64,000 nt of DNA from Nocardioides humi (GTDB lineage Bacteria > Actinomycetota > Actinomycetes > Propionibacteriales > Nocardioidaceae). Within the stretch, counting starts at the first letter, position 1. Each line of letters starts with the position of its first letter. The DNA is taken from positions 4,216,001-4,280,000 of the forward strand of contig NZ_CP041146.1 of the NCBI RefSeq assembly GCF_006494775.1, in the 5' to 3' direction. Of the stretch, positions 1-9,769 are shown piece after piece. Under the pieces are notes generated by a model, which had not been told where the DNA came from, made no database searches, and saw only the letters and a list, made by a program, of their open reading frames with translations. The translations under genes and the position numbers were made by a program.

Positions 1-528
1 CCAGGCTGCGATCACCGCGAGCTACGTGACGCTGCTGCTGACTCTGGTCGAGCAGATCAAGATCCTCTCGACCCAGATCGACCGGCAGCTCGACGCACAC
101 ACCGACGCGCACATCTTCACCAGCCTCCCCAAAGCCGGACGCGTCCGCGCCGCACGCCTCCTGGCCGAGATCGGCGACTGCCGAGCCAGATTCCCCACCC
201 CGAATCGCTGACCTGCCTGGCCGGCGCCGCACCCTCGACCCGCCAGTCCGGCAAACACCGAGCCGTCGGGTTCCGCTGGTCCTGCGACAAACAACTCCGC
301 GACGCCGTGGTCGACTTCGCCGCCGACAGCAGACACGCCAACCCCTGGGCCGCCGACTACTACAACCGCGCCAGGGCACGAGGCCACGACCACGCCCACG
401 CCGTACGCATCCTCGCCCGAGCCTGGCTCCACATCATCTGGCACTGCTGGCAAGACAACCTCGCCTACAACCCCGAAACCCACCGCGCACTCCAACGCGT
501 CATCACCCAACAGAACAAAGCGGCTTGA
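1..528 (+). pseudogene. IS110-family transposase, C-terminal fragment, frameshifted
   Basis: This is the C-terminal half of a DEDD/IS110-type transposase whose 5' part lies outside the window. Reading starts in frame 2 (from base 2), gives the segment IFTSLPKAGRVRAARLLAEI typical of the Transposase_20 domain, and hits a stop at 209-211. Adding one C to the CCCC run at 198-201 restores reading in frame 1 (PESLTCLAGAAPSTRQSGK...), which continues to the stop at 526-528. The RWSCDKQLRDAV and WLHIIWHCWQDN segments are also typical of IS110 C termini. IS110 elements lack classical terminal inverted repeats, and none was seen here. Whether the frameshift is biological or a base-calling error cannot be decided from one sequence. 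Confidence 0.85.
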
Positions 529-539
529 CATAGGGCTTC

Positions 540-2020
540 TCATCGGTGCAGCAGGTCCGATGCGATCGTCTCGTCGTGGATGCCCATCCGGCGCAGCACC
601 GCGGGACGCCGCAGCCGCAGCCACGCGTACCAGCCCGCCCCGACGACCAGGGTCAGGCAGGCGAGCGCGCAGGCGAGCCACTGGCCGTGTCGGAGGTCCT
701 CGACGACGTCGAGCGCCGACACCGTGCCGGCGAGGCCGGCGGCGGCCAGCGCGACGACGACGGGGCGCCAGGTCTCCTCCTGCAGCCGCACGAGGAAGAC
801 GGGCACGGCCAGCGCGACCAGTGCGTAGGCGATGGCGAGGACCAGCACCGCCGCTCCGAGGAGCCGGACGGTGATCGAGCCGATCCCGGTCCCGCTCACC
901 GTCGCCACGACGGCCGGCAGCACCGCGAGCGGCGCCACCGCCACCAGCGCGCCGTACGGCGACAGCCAGCGCGGGTGCGTCCGGCCCAGCCAGCCGGGCA
1001 GCAGGCCCTCGCGGGCGAGGGAGAAGAGCACCCGGGCGAGGGCGTTCAGGGCGCACAGCGCCAGGGTCAGGAACCCGAGGCACAGGAGACCGCTCAGCAC
1101 CGCGTCGGCGACGTGGACGTCGACGTTCGGCGGGAACCACCGCTGCGCCGGGCCGGGCATCGGGCCGTCGTCGGCGAGCACGGCGTGCATCGCGACGTAC
1201 GCGAGCGCATAGAGGACGGCCGAGATCGCGACGGTGCCGAACAGCGAGCGGGGGACGCTGAGGAACGGCCGCTCCACCTCGGCGGCCAGCGCCGCCGAGG
1301 ACTCGAAGCCGACCGTGATCGACATGATGAAGGAGGCGCCGAGCAGGATCCGGGTCGGGCTGGCGCCCTCCAGGGAGAGGATGCCGTCGAGGGCCAGCCC
1401 CTCGCGCGCGATGGTGAGGATCACCAGGACCCCGAGGCTCAGCACCAGCGTCACCTCCGCGGCGAGCGCGACCCGGGTGGACATCCCGACCCGCGCACGG
1501 CGATCGCCACGCAGACCAGCACGATCGCGACGGCCAGCGCGAGCTGGGCGGGCACGCTCGGCGTACCCCAGCCCGCGCTCGTCCCGGCCTCGGCGCCGTG
1601 GCGGACGCTCTGGGAGACGCCGAAGGCGACCAGCGTGGCGTAGCCCAGCAGCATCGAGGCGGCGATGAGCAGCCCGCAGCCCGGTCCGAGGGCGCGGGTG
1701 ACCCAGGTGTACATCGAGCCCGGCGCCGCCATCCGGGTGGCGAACTGCGAGAACACCGACGCCAGCAGGAAGGCCAGCCCGAAGCCGATCAGCGCGCTGA
1801 GCCAGGCCCCGGGACCGACCACCCGCAGCATCAGGTACGGACTGACCAGCGCGCTCGCCGACGGCGCCACGACCGCCACCGAGTGACCGATCAGGTCGAT
1901 CGGGCGCACGGTCCGGCGGGCGAGCCCCGCGAGGTCCGAGCGCTCCCGTACGTCGGGCACGCTGGGGGGATCGGCCAGGGCCTGCTCGAGGGCCGGCAGC
2001 CGGTGACGACGTGGATCCAT
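540..2020 (-). CDS. APC-superfamily amino-acid permease (frameshifted)
   Basis: Polytopic membrane transporter of the amino acid-polyamine-organocation superfamily. The N-terminal part (ATG at 2018-2020, MDPRRHRLPALEQALADPP) carries the first helices, including VAPSASALVSPYLML and the APGSMYTWVTRALGP segment typical of helix 2-3. The rest lies in another frame down to the stop at 540-542 and carries GFESSAALAAEV and LARVLFSLAREGLLP, typical of APC helices 6 and 8. The two frames join if one G is added to the GGG run (coding strand) at 1490-1492, giving AVRGVGMSTRVAL. Both halves together give about 493 residues, a normal permease length. The substrate cannot be read from sequence. It is probably intact with a base-calling error, less likely a recent pseudogene. 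Confidence 0.8.
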
Positions 2021-2109
2021 CGGGCGACACCGTAGGTCCCGCTCGTGTCCTCCCGGTTTCGGCTCTGTGGCATCGGAGGGCGCCCTGACCGAGACGGGGT
2101 CGAGACCAC

Positions 2110-2123
2110 TAGACTCCGGGCCG
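2110..2123 (+). promoter_or_regulatory. -10 box of a likely leaderless purSQ promoter
   Basis: A TAGACT hexamer at 2110-2115 is followed after 7 nt by the purS GTG at 2123, so transcription should begin at or next to the start codon. No Shine-Dalgarno sequence lies upstream of the GTG. The same spacing recurs at many genes in this window. Confidence 0.5.
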
Positions 2124-2368
2124 TGGCCCGAGTCGTCGTAGCTGTCATGCCGAAGCCCGAGATCCTCGACCCCCAGGGGAAGGCCGTCCAGGGCGCGCTG
2201 CCCCGGCTGGGCTTCTCCGGCGTGACCGACGTCCGCCAGGGCAAGAGGTTCGAGATCGAGTTCGAGGGCGAGGTCACCGACGCCGTGCTCGCCGAGGTGG
2301 AGAAGATGGCGGAGACGCTGCTCTCGAACCCGGTGATCGAGAACTACAGCGTGAGCGTCGAGCAGTGA
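2123..2368 (+). CDS. purS: Phosphoribosylformylglycinamidine synthase subunit PurS
   Basis: Small subunit of the three-part FGAM synthase (PurS-PurQ-PurL), which uses ATP and glutamine to convert FGAR to FGAM in de novo purine synthesis. The GTG at 2123 gives an 81-residue protein beginning [20 protein letters not shown], the usual PurS N terminus and length; longer in-frame extensions upstream are not family-like. The C-terminal ENYSVSVEQ also fits the family. The stop overlaps the purQ GTG by 4 bp (GTGA), implying translational coupling. The catalytic subunit PurL is encoded about 7.4 kb downstream instead of adjacent. Confidence 0.95.
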   Translation: MARVVVAVMPKPEILDPQGKAVQGALPRLGFSGVTDVRQGKRFEIEFEGEVTDAVLAEVEKMAETLLSNPVIENYSVSVEQ

Positions 2369-3033
2369 GGGTCGGCGTCGTCACCTTCCCCGGCTCGCTC
2401 GACGACGTCGACGCGCAGCGCGCCGTCCGCATCGGCGGCAACGAGGCGGTCGCCCTCTGGCACGGCGACGCCGACCTCCGGGGCGTCGACGCGGTGATCC
2501 TGCCGGGCGGCTTCTCGTACGGCGACTACCTGCGCTGCGGCGCCATCTCCCGGTTCGCCCCGGTCATGGAGAAGGTCGTCGAGGCCGCGAACGCCGGCCT
2601 GCCCGTGCTCGGCATCTGCAACGGCTTCCAGATCCTCTGCGAGTCCCACCTGCTGCCCGGCGCGCTGATCCGCAACGACCATCGCAGGTTCGTCTGCCGC
2701 GACCAGCTGCTGCGCATCGAGAACGCCCGGACCCCCTGGACCTCGGCGTACGACGAGGGCCAGGAGATCCGGATCGTCCTCAAGAACGGCGAGGGCGGCT
2801 TCGTCGCCGACGCCGAGACGCTGGCCCGGATCGAGGGGGAGGGCCAGGTCGTGGCCCGCTACCTCGAGGTCAATCCCAACGGCTCGCTGCACGACATCGC
2901 CGGCATCGCCAACGAGCGCGGCAATGTCGTCGGCCTGATGCCGCACCCCGAGCACGCCGTCGAGGAGCTGACCGGCAGCGGCCTCGACGGGCTCGGCTTC
3001 TTCACCTCGCTCGTCGAGACCGCCTTCGCCTGA
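2365..3033 (+). CDS. purQ: Phosphoribosylformylglycinamidine synthase glutaminase PurQ
   Basis: Class I glutamine amidotransferase subunit that supplies ammonia to PurL. At 222 residues it is full length for PurQ. The triad is visible: nucleophile C85 in [10 protein letters not shown]194 and E196 in [10 protein letters not shown]. The N terminus [20 protein letters not shown] and the oxyanion segment [15 protein letters not shown] are typical. The GTG start at 2365 overlaps the purS stop. A hairpin at 3062-3120 separates it from the convergent cytosine permease gene. Confidence 0.96.
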   Translation: MRVGVVTFPGSLDDVDAQRAVRIGGNEAVALWHGDADLRGVDAVILPGGFSYGDYLRCGAISRFAPVMEKVVEAANAGLPVLGICNGFQILCESHLLPGALIRNDHRRFVCRDQLLRIENARTPWTSAYDEGQEIRIVLKNGEGGFVADAETLARIEGEGQVVARYLEVNPNGSLHDIAGIANERGNVVGLMPHPEHAVEELTGSGLDGLGFFTSLVETAFA

Positions 3034-3061
3034 TCGCCCTCAGCATGGCGGGTGTTGTTCC

Positions 3062-3120
3062 GCGCCCCATGCGAATTCGTCGCGATTTCGACACTTTCGC
3101 GACAAGAACGCATGGGGCGC
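3062..3120. terminator. Inverted repeat between convergent purQ and codB
   Basis: Arms GCGCCCCATGCG (3062-3073) and CGCATGGGGCGC (3109-3120) pair perfectly. Inside them a second pair, GTCGCGA and TCGCGAC, extends the stem after a 5-nt mismatch. The element lies between two converging genes with no T-tract, consistent with a bidirectional actinobacterial terminator. Confidence 0.65.
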
Positions 3121-3126
3121 CGCGCC

Positions 3127-4428
3127 TCAGCTGAGCCGGCGGTTGAGCCCGGCCCGCCCGACGGCGTACGAGCCGAAGGCGGCCAGCAGGACCCCGATGA
3201 CCGGCGGTACGCCGAACTCGGTCTCCTTGGCGATCCAGGCGGCGCCGCTGGCGACCGCGTAGACCGTGAGGTTGGGCAGGTTCAGGGCGGGCAGCCGCTC
3301 GCCCTCGGGCATCCCGCCGCGGCGCCAGCGGGCGAGGTAGTCGCCGATCACGACGCCGCCCAGCGGCGGGATGAAGACGCCGAGCAGGACCAGGTAGTCG
3401 ACCAGGTGGTTCTGCACGCCGGCCAGGGCGAGCACGGTGCCGATCACCGATCCGCCGATCACGAAGGGCGTCTTCGTGGGCTTCTCGAAGAGCTCGGCGC
3501 CGGCGACCCCGAAGGCGTACGCCGTGTCGGCGTTCGACTTCCACAGGTTGCCGAAGAGCAGCACCAGGCCCCAGGTGACCAGGCCGAGGTCGTAGAGCAC
3601 GAGGACGAAGTCGCCCTGGCCGAAGGTCATCGCGCCGGTGGCGCCGAAGAAGATCATCAGCCCGTTGCCGATCAGGAAGCCGATCACGCAGGCGAGCAGC
3701 GCCTGGTTGCCGGTGCGGGCGAAGCGCGTCCAGTTGGGCGCCTGGGTGCCGGCGGAGACGAAGGTGCCGACCACGGTGGTGATCGCGACCGCCATCGTCA
3801 TCGAGCCGTTGGGCTCGACGTCGGCCAGCCCGGACCAGCCGCCGACCTCGTCGAGGGAGCGGAAGAGCACCCAGAACGCGAGGATCAGGATGAGGGGGGT
3901 GGAGATCGCGGACACCCAGTACATGCCGCGGTAGCCGTAGCAGGCGGTCAGGCACATGAGGACGCTGGTCACGATCATGACGGCGGCCTTCGCGAGGTCG
4001 GACTCCCACGAGAACGCCTGTGCGGTGAGGTCGCCGATGGTGCCGATGACGACGCCGTACCAGCCGATCTGGGTGCCGCCGAGCAGGAGGGAGCCGAGCT
4101 TGCTGCCGCGGTTGCCGAGGACGTAGCGCGCCATCACCACGGTGGTCAGGCCGGTGTGGGCGCCGATCCAGCCGAGCAGGGCGACGTACGTGCCGAGGAT
4201 CAGCGAGCCGAGCAGGATCACCCGGAGCAGGTCGCCCAGCGCGAACGCCGAGCCGAGCTGGGCGCCGGCCAGCATGGTCGGCGTGAAGACGGTGAAGCCC
4301 AGCAGCACGATCGCCAGCGAGACGAAGGACTTGCGGGCGTACGCCGGGACCGGGGTCACCGGGTAGTCGGGGTCGACCACGGGAGCACTCCCGGCGCCGG
4401 GCTGCACGGGGCGCTCGGACAGCGTCAT
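3127..4428 (-). CDS. codB: Cytosine/purine permease of the NCS1 family (CodB-like)
   Basis: Predicted inner-membrane nucleobase:cation symporter, 433 residues, about 12 hydrophobic segments. The start is the ATG at 4428 (MTLSERPVQPGAGS), whose ATGA overlaps the stop of the upstream deaminase gene by 4 bp. The NCS1 signature is clear: MLAGAQLGSAFALGDLL near helix 1, GTQIGWYGVVIG, and GTQAPNWTRFARTGNQA in the middle. Coupling to a cytosine deaminase makes cytosine the likely substrate, with import followed by deamination to uracil for salvage or as a nitrogen source. The divergent PucR-type gene at 4998 may regulate the pair. Confidence 0.88.
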   Translation of the reverse strand: MTLSERPVQPGAGSAPVVDPDYPVTPVPAYARKSFVSLAIVLLGFTVFTPTMLAGAQLGSAFALGDLLRVILLGSLILGTYVALLGWIGAHTGLTTVVMARYVLGNRGSKLGSLLLGGTQIGWYGVVIGTIGDLTAQAFSWESDLAKAAVMIVTSVLMCLTACYGYRGMYWVSAISTPLILILAFWVLFRSLDEVGGWSGLADVEPNGSMTMAVAITTVVGTFVSAGTQAPNWTRFARTGNQALLACVIGFLIGNGLMIFFGATGAMTFGQGDFVLVLYDLGLVTWGLVLLFGNLWKSNADTAYAFGVAGAELFEKPTKTPFVIGGSVIGTVLALAGVQNHLVDYLVLLGVFIPPLGGVVIGDYLARWRRGGMPEGERLPALNLPNLTVYAVASGAAWIAKETEFGVPPVIGVLLAAFGSYAVGRAGLNRRLS

Positions 4429-4883
4429 GACTCCTCCCCGATGTCCTCGGCCCACAGGTCGGGCTTCTCGCGCATCATCGTGTCCATCAGCTCGCGGCAG
4501 ACCGGGTCGTCCACGAGGTCGACGACCACCCCGCGCGAGCGCAGCCACGACTCGGACGCCTCGAAGCTGGTGTTCTCGCCGACCACGATCCGGGGGATGT
4601 CGTAGAGCACGGAGGTCCCGGCGCACATGAAGCAGGGGGAGAGCGTGGTGTACAGCGTGCTCGCGCGGTACACCTTCGCGGGCAGCCGGCCGGCGTTCTC
4701 GATGCAGTCGGTCTCGCCGTGCCGGATGGCGGAGCCGAGCTGGACCCGCCGGTTGCGGCCGACGGCGAGCACCTCGCCCTCGTGCACCAGCGCGGCGCCG
4801 ATGGGGATGCCGCCCTCCTCCCAGCCGATCCGGGCCTGCTCGATCGCGAGGCCGAGGAAGCTGCGGTCGTCGTCGGTGATCAT
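4425..4883 (-). CDS. Cytosine deaminase, small zinc (yeast Fcy1-like) type
   Basis: Cytidine-deaminase-fold zinc hydrolase of 152 residues predicted to convert cytosine to uracil plus ammonia. The metal and proton-transfer residues are in place: H55 and E57 in RHGETDCIENAGR, C84 and C87 in SPCFMC. Length, the LYTTLSP segment, VVGEN, and the C-terminal DLWAEDIGE resemble the fungal Fcy1 enzyme far more than the large amidohydrolase-type CodA of E. coli. A GGAGG Shine-Dalgarno lies 5' of the ATG at 4883. It is the first gene of a two-gene operon with the permease. Guanine or another amine substrate cannot be excluded, but the CodB partner supports cytosine. Confidence 0.88.
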   Translation of the reverse strand: MITDDDRSFLGLAIEQARIGWEEGGIPIGAALVHEGEVLAVGRNRRVQLGSAIRHGETDCIENAGRLPAKVYRASTLYTTLSPCFMCAGTSVLYDIPRIVVGENTSFEASESWLRSRGVVVDLVDDPVCRELMDTMMREKPDLWAEDIGEES

Positions 4884-4997
4884 GGTTGCCTCCGCTGTCG
4901 CCTGAGTGTGTCGGGGCTCACATCACCAGAGGCGCCGAGGGCCGGCAAGGGACATACTGTCCGGCATGAGGCGCGATCGTCCGGACGGAATGACCTG

Positions 4998-6539
4998 ATG
5001 GGGGCAACTCTCGCCGAGGTGCTGGCCCTGCCGTCGTTCCGGGCTGCCAGCACCGAGGTGCTCCACGGCGATCCGGAGCGGGTGCAGGTCCGCTGGGTGC
5101 ACTCCTCGGAGGTCTTCGAGATGGGCGCCCTGCTCGCGGGCGGCGAGGTGCTGCTGACCACCGGCCTCGGCCTGCACGGGCGCACCGCCGACCACCTCGC
5201 GTCGTACGTCGACCAGCTGGCCGACGCGGGCGTCGCGGCCCTCGCGCTGGAGCTGGGCAGGACGTTCTTCGCCGTGCCGGAGCCGATCCTGGCCGCGGCC
5301 CGGCGCCGCGGCCTCGCGCTGCTGGCCTTCCCGGCGATGGTGCCGTTCGAGCGGATGGTCGAGGACTTCCACGAGCTGCTGGTACGCCGCAGGGTCGCGG
5401 CCGGCGGTGACGCCGGGGACGCCGGCTGGCGGGCGCTGACCCAGGTGGTGATCGAGGGCCACGGGCTGCGCGCGCTGCTCGACGAGGTGTCCCGGCTGGC
5501 GGGGTGCGCGGTCGAGCTGCGCGACGCCGACGGCCAGACGGTCGAGCGGAGCCGGATCGCGTCGGTGGCCGACGAGGACGGGATCGCCACGCCCGTGCGC
5601 GGTCCTGCGGGCCCGCTCGGCACGCTGCGCCTGCTCGGCGCGGAGGGCGCGGACCGGCTGCGCCTGGCCGAGGTCGCCGCCCACGCGGTGGCGCTGGAGC
5701 TCGGGCGGGGGAGCGGCGCGGGGCACCGCCCGGGGCCGGCGCAGTCCCTGGTGTCCGACCTGGTCGCCGGCGTCGTGGTCGCCCGGACCGACGTGCTGCA
5801 CCGGCTGGCCGCGCTGGGCTGGCCGCCCCCGGAGGGGCGTCACCTGGTCGTGGCGGCCGTGGAGGTCGACGCCGCCGTACCGCTGACCGATGCGGTCGCC
5901 GCCACCGAGGCGGCGCTGCTGGACGACGGGCGCGGCGACCCGGCGGTGCTGGTCGGCGTCACCGGCGGGCACGTCGTCGTCGTGCATCGCGGCGGCCGGC
6001 GCCCCGTGCCGGCGCAGGTCCGCGACGAGCTCACCGGGGCGCGGGAGCGGATCGCGGCCCGGCTGCCCGGGCGGATCCTGGTCGCCGCGGCCACGCCGGT
6101 CGCCGATCCCGGCGACCTCGCCGCGGCGGTCGGCCGGGCCCGGCAGGTGCTGCGCACGGCCCGCCGCTACGGCCACCGCGACGGCGTCGTGATGGAGCGG
6201 GACGTCGCCGCCCACCGGCTGGTCACGGCCTCGGTCGACCCGGAGGCGATGCGCGGGTTCGTGCAGGAGCAGGTCGGCCCGCTCATCGACCACGACCGGG
6301 AGCACCGCAGCGAACTGCTGCGCACCCTCGACGCCTATCTCGCGTGCTCGCTGTCGAAGGCCCGCACCGCCGCCCTGCTCGGGATCCGCCGGCAGTCGCT
6401 CTACGACCGGCTGACCCGGATCGAGCGGCTGCTCGGCGTCTCCCTCGACGAGCCCGACCACCGCACCGGCCTCGGGATCGCGCTCCTCGGCTGGCGGATG
6501 CGCACCGGCCTCGACCCGCAGGTCGGCTTCGGCGGCTGA
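4998..6539 (+). CDS. PucR-family transcriptional regulator
   Basis: Regulator of 513 residues with the PucR layout: an N-terminal purine-catabolism domain (MGATLAEVLALPSFRAAST, then LLTTGLGL), a middle GGDEF-like region, and a C-terminal Fis-type helix-turn-helix (TLDAYLACSLSKARTAALLG followed by RRQSLYDRLTRIERLLG). The ATG at 4998 fits the family N terminus; the reading frame is open further upstream without family-like sequence. It is divergent from the cytosine deaminase/permease pair across 114 bp, so control of that operon in response to a nucleobase or nitrogen status is the natural inference. The ligand is unknown. Confidence 0.85.
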   Translation: MGATLAEVLALPSFRAASTEVLHGDPERVQVRWVHSSEVFEMGALLAGGEVLLTTGLGLHGRTADHLASYVDQLADAGVAALALELGRTFFAVPEPILAAARRRGLALLAFPAMVPFERMVEDFHELLVRRRVAAGGDAGDAGWRALTQVVIEGHGLRALLDEVSRLAGCAVELRDADGQTVERSRIASVADEDGIATPVRGPAGPLGTLRLLGAEGADRLRLAEVAAHAVALELGRGSGAGHRPGPAQSLVSDLVAGVVVARTDVLHRLAALGWPPPEGRHLVVAAVEVDAAVPLTDAVAATEAALLDDGRGDPAVLVGVTGGHVVVVHRGGRRPVPAQVRDELTGARERIAARLPGRILVAAATPVADPGDLAAAVGRARQVLRTARRYGHRDGVVMERDVAAHRLVTASVDPEAMRGFVQEQVGPLIDHDREHRSELLRTLDAYLACSLSKARTAALLGIRRQSLYDRLTRIERLLGVSLDEPDHRTGLGIALLGWRMRTGLDPQVGFGG

Positions 6540-6567
6540 CCGCGCTCGGCTCAGCCTGGGGGCAGGC

Positions 6568-7800
6568 TCAGCCCACGGAGGACAGCAGCGAGGCCCAGTT
6601 CTTCTTGGTCCACTTGTCCTTGACCTTCTGCCCGGCCTGGGCCTGCCACGCGTGGATGCCCTTCCTCAGCAACTTGTTGTACTTCTTCGACATCTTGCCG
6701 GGGTAGAGGCCCTTGACCTGGAGCCGGCACTTCAGGGCCCGGATCTGCTTCGGCTTGGACTTCCTCGGCGTGATCTTCTTGTACTTCGCCGGGGTCGCGC
6801 AGGCCGCCTGCGGGACGGCCGTCCCGTCGTCGCTGAGCTCGAGCCAGTTGCTGTCGATGTTGATCGTCACGCCGCCCCAGGTCTCGTTGTGGCCGCCCTG
6901 GTACTGCTTCATCCGGTTGCCCGGGCGCCAGCCGTCCTCGGCGATGTAGCTGGTCGAGGTGTTGGCGACACCGTCCCACCGGGCGATCCAGATCCGGTCG
7001 GGCAGGATCACGTCGCCCCGGCCCTGGATCCTGGCGTCGTCGAGGATCTTGATCCCGGACCCGGCGCTGGAGTAGACGCCCGGGACGTAGTTGAGCTTGC
7101 GTGTCTTCTTGGTCCAGCCGGACAGGAAGGAGAGCGCCGACTCCCGGCAGGTGGCGTCCTTGTAGTTCGACCAGCCCTCGAGGTCGTACCAGAGCGTGCT
7201 GCGGGGCACGATGCCGAGCGCGCTGGCGGCGGCGACGGCGCTCTTGGCCTCCTTCTTACCTTGCTTGAACGCGGCCTGGTAGCCGTTCGCGCCGTCGTTG
7301 CTGATCGTCGGGTCGATGTTCTTGCCGTAGCGCGGGAACCGGCCCACGCAGGTGGACTGCGGGCCGAGGGTGATCGGCAGGATCCGCCAGCCCTTGGCCA
7401 GCTGGGTGCTGACCCAGGTCGGCGTCAGGTTGGGCTGGTCGCGGCAGAAGCGCGAGTTGCCGGAGATGTAGACGCCGACCGCCCGGAAGGGGGAGTGCTC
7501 GAGCCAGGCGTCCATGTTCTTCTGGCTCTGCGTCTGGCACTGGTCGAACCCGTAGCCGGTGAAGTCGCCCGGGGTGACCGGGTTCGTCGTCGTCGCGGCC
7601 AGGTCCACCGGCGCGTCCGTCACGGGCGGCTCGGCCGGAGCCGGTCCCTCGGGGATCAGCAGCACGAGGGCCAGCAGGACGGTGAGGGCACCGGCCGCCG
7701 TGCCCGCGACGGGGAGGCGGAACCGGGGGCGGACCCGGTGGCGGACGGGCGTGGGAACGGACCGGGAGGGCATTGCAGACTCCAGGGGAAGAGGGGTCAT
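6568..7800 (-). CDS. Secreted DUF1906 (glycoside-hydrolase-like) protein
   Basis: Exported or membrane-anchored protein of up to 410 residues. After a basic N terminus a hydrophobic segment (VAGTAAGALTVLLALVLLIP, about residues 31-50) acts as signal or anchor. Residues about 80-320 form the DUF1906/Rv2525c-like TIM-barrel domain: GYGFDQCQTQSQKNMDAW, VGVYISGNSRFC, GWRILPITLGPQ, TLWYDLEGW. The C terminus is Lys-rich (YKKITPRKSKPKQIRA) and ends in a helical segment resembling a degenerate peptidoglycan-binding repeat. A cell-wall role is inferred; no activity can be assigned. MPSRSVPTP, 9 codons downstream, is an alternative start. It is divergent from a Ser/Thr kinase gene. Confidence 0.75.
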   Translation of the reverse strand: MTPLPLESAMPSRSVPTPVRHRVRPRFRLPVAGTAAGALTVLLALVLLIPEGPAPAEPPVTDAPVDLAATTTNPVTPGDFTGYGFDQCQTQSQKNMDAWLEHSPFRAVGVYISGNSRFCRDQPNLTPTWVSTQLAKGWRILPITLGPQSTCVGRFPRYGKNIDPTISNDGANGYQAAFKQGKKEAKSAVAAASALGIVPRSTLWYDLEGWSNYKDATCRESALSFLSGWTKKTRKLNYVPGVYSSAGSGIKILDDARIQGRGDVILPDRIWIARWDGVANTSTSYIAEDGWRPGNRMKQYQGGHNETWGGVTINIDSNWLELSDDGTAVPQAACATPAKYKKITPRKSKPKQIRALKCRLQVKGLYPGKMSKKYNKLLRKGIHAWQAQAGQKVKDKWTKKNWASLLSSVG

Positions 7801-7863
7801 GACGAGTGCGGCCGAGTCACGATAACCACAACTTTCACACCGGTAACAGGGATCGGCATGAAC

Positions 7864-7875
7864 TACAGACCTGTA
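7864..7875. promoter_or_regulatory. Short inverted repeat in the DUF1906/kinase divergent region
   Basis: TACAG and CTGTA arms around a 2-nt centre lie in the 105-bp region between two divergent genes, about 20 bp upstream of the kinase -10 box (TAGGGT, 7894-7899). It could be an operator; there is no other support. Confidence 0.25.
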
Positions 7876-7905
7876 ATTCGCGACCGCGACTCATAGGGTG
7901 GCGGG

Positions 7906-9726
7906 GTGCCGCTGCAACCGGGTGACTCCTTCGGTCGATACGACGTCACCGGCCAGCTCGGCCGGGGCGGCATGGGCGTCGTCCTCGCGGCCGTGCACCG
8001 CGACCTCGACCGGCCCGTGGCGCTCAAGGTGCTGGCGCCCCATCTCGCCGGGGACGCGACCTACCGGACCCGGTTCCTGCGTGAGGCCCGGGCCCTGGCC
8101 CGCCTGGACTCGCCGTACGTCGTGCGGGTCTTCGACGCCGGCGAGGAGGACGGCGCGCTCTTCATCGCGACCGAGCTGGTCCGCGGCGGTGACCTCAACC
8201 GGCTGCTGCGCGAGGAGGGTCCCCTGCCCCTGCCCGATGCCGTGGCGCTGGTCCGCGACCTCGCGCTGGGTCTCGGCGCGGCCCACGACGTCGGCATCCT
8301 GCATCGCGACATCAAGCCCTCCAACGTGCTGGTCGGAGAGCTCGCCGACGGCCGGATCCGCCCGGTGCTGTGCGACTTCGGCATCGCGGCCGTCGCCGAC
8401 CTCGAGCAGCTCGCCACCACCGGCGCCGTCGGGACGCCCGGCTACATGGCGCCCGAGCGGCACCACGGCGCCGACGCCACGGTCGCCTCGGACATCTACG
8501 CGCTCGGCTGCGTGCTCTGGGCGGCGCTCACCGCGCGGGCGCCGTACGAAGGGGCCACCGGGCAGGTCCTGCTCGGTCATCTCCAGGGCCCGGTCCCGCA
8601 GCTGCCGGCGTCGAGCGCCGGCGCCGCGGCGGTCAACGAGGTCCTCGCGGCGGCGATGGCGAAGGACCCCGCCGAGCGGTTCGGTACGACGACGGCGCTG
8701 GTCGCGGCGCTCGACGCGATCCCGCTCGACGACCCCGAGCCCACCCTGATCGACTCCGGCCCGCCCACCCGGCCCCGGGCCGTCGCGCCCACCCCGGTCC
8801 GTGGGCGGCGCCGGGTCCCGCTGCTGATCGGCCTCGTCGCGGCGCTCGTCCTCGTGGTGGGCGCGATCGCCTGGGCCCTCGACCGCTCCGGCCCTGCTCC
8901 GCCGGCACGCGCGAGCGACCCGTCGGCGGGTGTCGCCGAGCCGGAGGCCGACGCGCTGCTCGCCGTCTTCCCCCGTGCGGCCGACTGTGCGGTGGTGCCC
9001 GATCCCAAGTCGGCCCGGGTGCAGGCCCGCTGGTGCCTCGACGCCACGTCGTCGGTGTACTACGCGCAGTGGCGCGGCTGGGACGCCATGGACGCCAACT
9101 ACCGGGACCGGACCGAGCGGGACTACTCGTACCGCTCCGACCTGCACGCGGCCTGGGTGGAGCTCACCGAGGCCGACCGCAGGTACTGTCAGCGCAAGCT
9201 CGCCGTCTGGTACGTCGACCGCGCGGCGCCGTACTCGGTCACCGTCTGCGCGGACGGCGAGCAGGCGGTGCGCGAGGCGCTGGAGGACCTCGACCTGCCG
9301 CCGGGCGACGAGGTCGCCGCCCGGGCCGATCCCGCGCCCGACGCGCTCGTCGCCGCCTTCCCGCGCGCCGCCGGCTGCACGGAGGTGCCCGAGCCGAAGC
9401 CGACCCGCGTGCGGGCCCGCTGGTGCCACGACGACTCCTCCTCCGTGCACTACACGCAGTGGCGGGACTGGGACGTGATGGACGCCAACTACCGGAGCGA
9501 GATCGTCGACCCGCTGGAGGTCCGCGACGACCTCCACGCCGCGTGGGTCGAGCTGACCAAGGCGGACGGCAAGCAGTGGAGGAGCAAGCTCGCCGTCTGG
9601 TACGACGACCGCGCGGCGCCGTACTCCATCACGATCTATGCGAACGGCGAGCAGGCCGTGCGCGACGTGCTCGAGGACCTCGACCTGCCGCCGGGCGAGG
9701 ACGTCGCGGCCGTCCCACAGGACTGA
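7906..9726 (+). CDS. Membrane Ser/Thr protein kinase with duplicated extracellular domain
   Basis: PknB-type receptor kinase of 606 residues. The N-terminal kinase domain (about 11-275) has the glycine loop GRGGMG, lysine K41 in VALK, the HRDIKPSN catalytic loop with D135, and D157 of DFG, so it should be active. A Pro/Arg-rich linker leads to one transmembrane helix (about 305-325). Outside are two tandem copies of a roughly 115-residue domain (about 346-460 and 475-600), each with FPRAA-x-C, RWC and WDxMDANYR. No PASTA repeats are present. A TAGGGT box 6 nt before the GTG at 7906 suggests a leaderless transcript. The sensed signal is unknown. Confidence 0.88.
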   Translation: MPLQPGDSFGRYDVTGQLGRGGMGVVLAAVHRDLDRPVALKVLAPHLAGDATYRTRFLREARALARLDSPYVVRVFDAGEEDGALFIATELVRGGDLNRLLREEGPLPLPDAVALVRDLALGLGAAHDVGILHRDIKPSNVLVGELADGRIRPVLCDFGIAAVADLEQLATTGAVGTPGYMAPERHHGADATVASDIYALGCVLWAALTARAPYEGATGQVLLGHLQGPVPQLPASSAGAAAVNEVLAAAMAKDPAERFGTTTALVAALDAIPLDDPEPTLIDSGPPTRPRAVAPTPVRGRRRVPLLIGLVAALVLVVGAIAWALDRSGPAPPARASDPSAGVAEPEADALLAVFPRAADCAVVPDPKSARVQARWCLDATSSVYYAQWRGWDAMDANYRDRTERDYSYRSDLHAAWVELTEADRRYCQRKLAVWYVDRAAPYSVTVCADGEQAVREALEDLDLPPGDEVAARADPAPDALVAAFPRAAGCTEVPEPKPTRVRARWCHDDSSSVHYTQWRDWDVMDANYRSEIVDPLEVRDDLHAAWVELTKADGKQWRSKLAVWYDDRAAPYSITIYANGEQAVRDVLEDLDLPPGEDVAAVPQD

Positions 9727-9769
9727 GCCGATCAGGGCGATCCGTCCTCCGGCCGATACCCTTGGGGCC

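Noticed and set aside
1..528. Complete insertion sequence
   Set aside because: Only the transposase C terminus is inside the window and no element ends could be defined, so a full IS call is not supported.
2045..2122. Upstream ATG extension of purS
   Set aside because: It adds 26 residues not found in the family and lies upstream of the likely transcription start.
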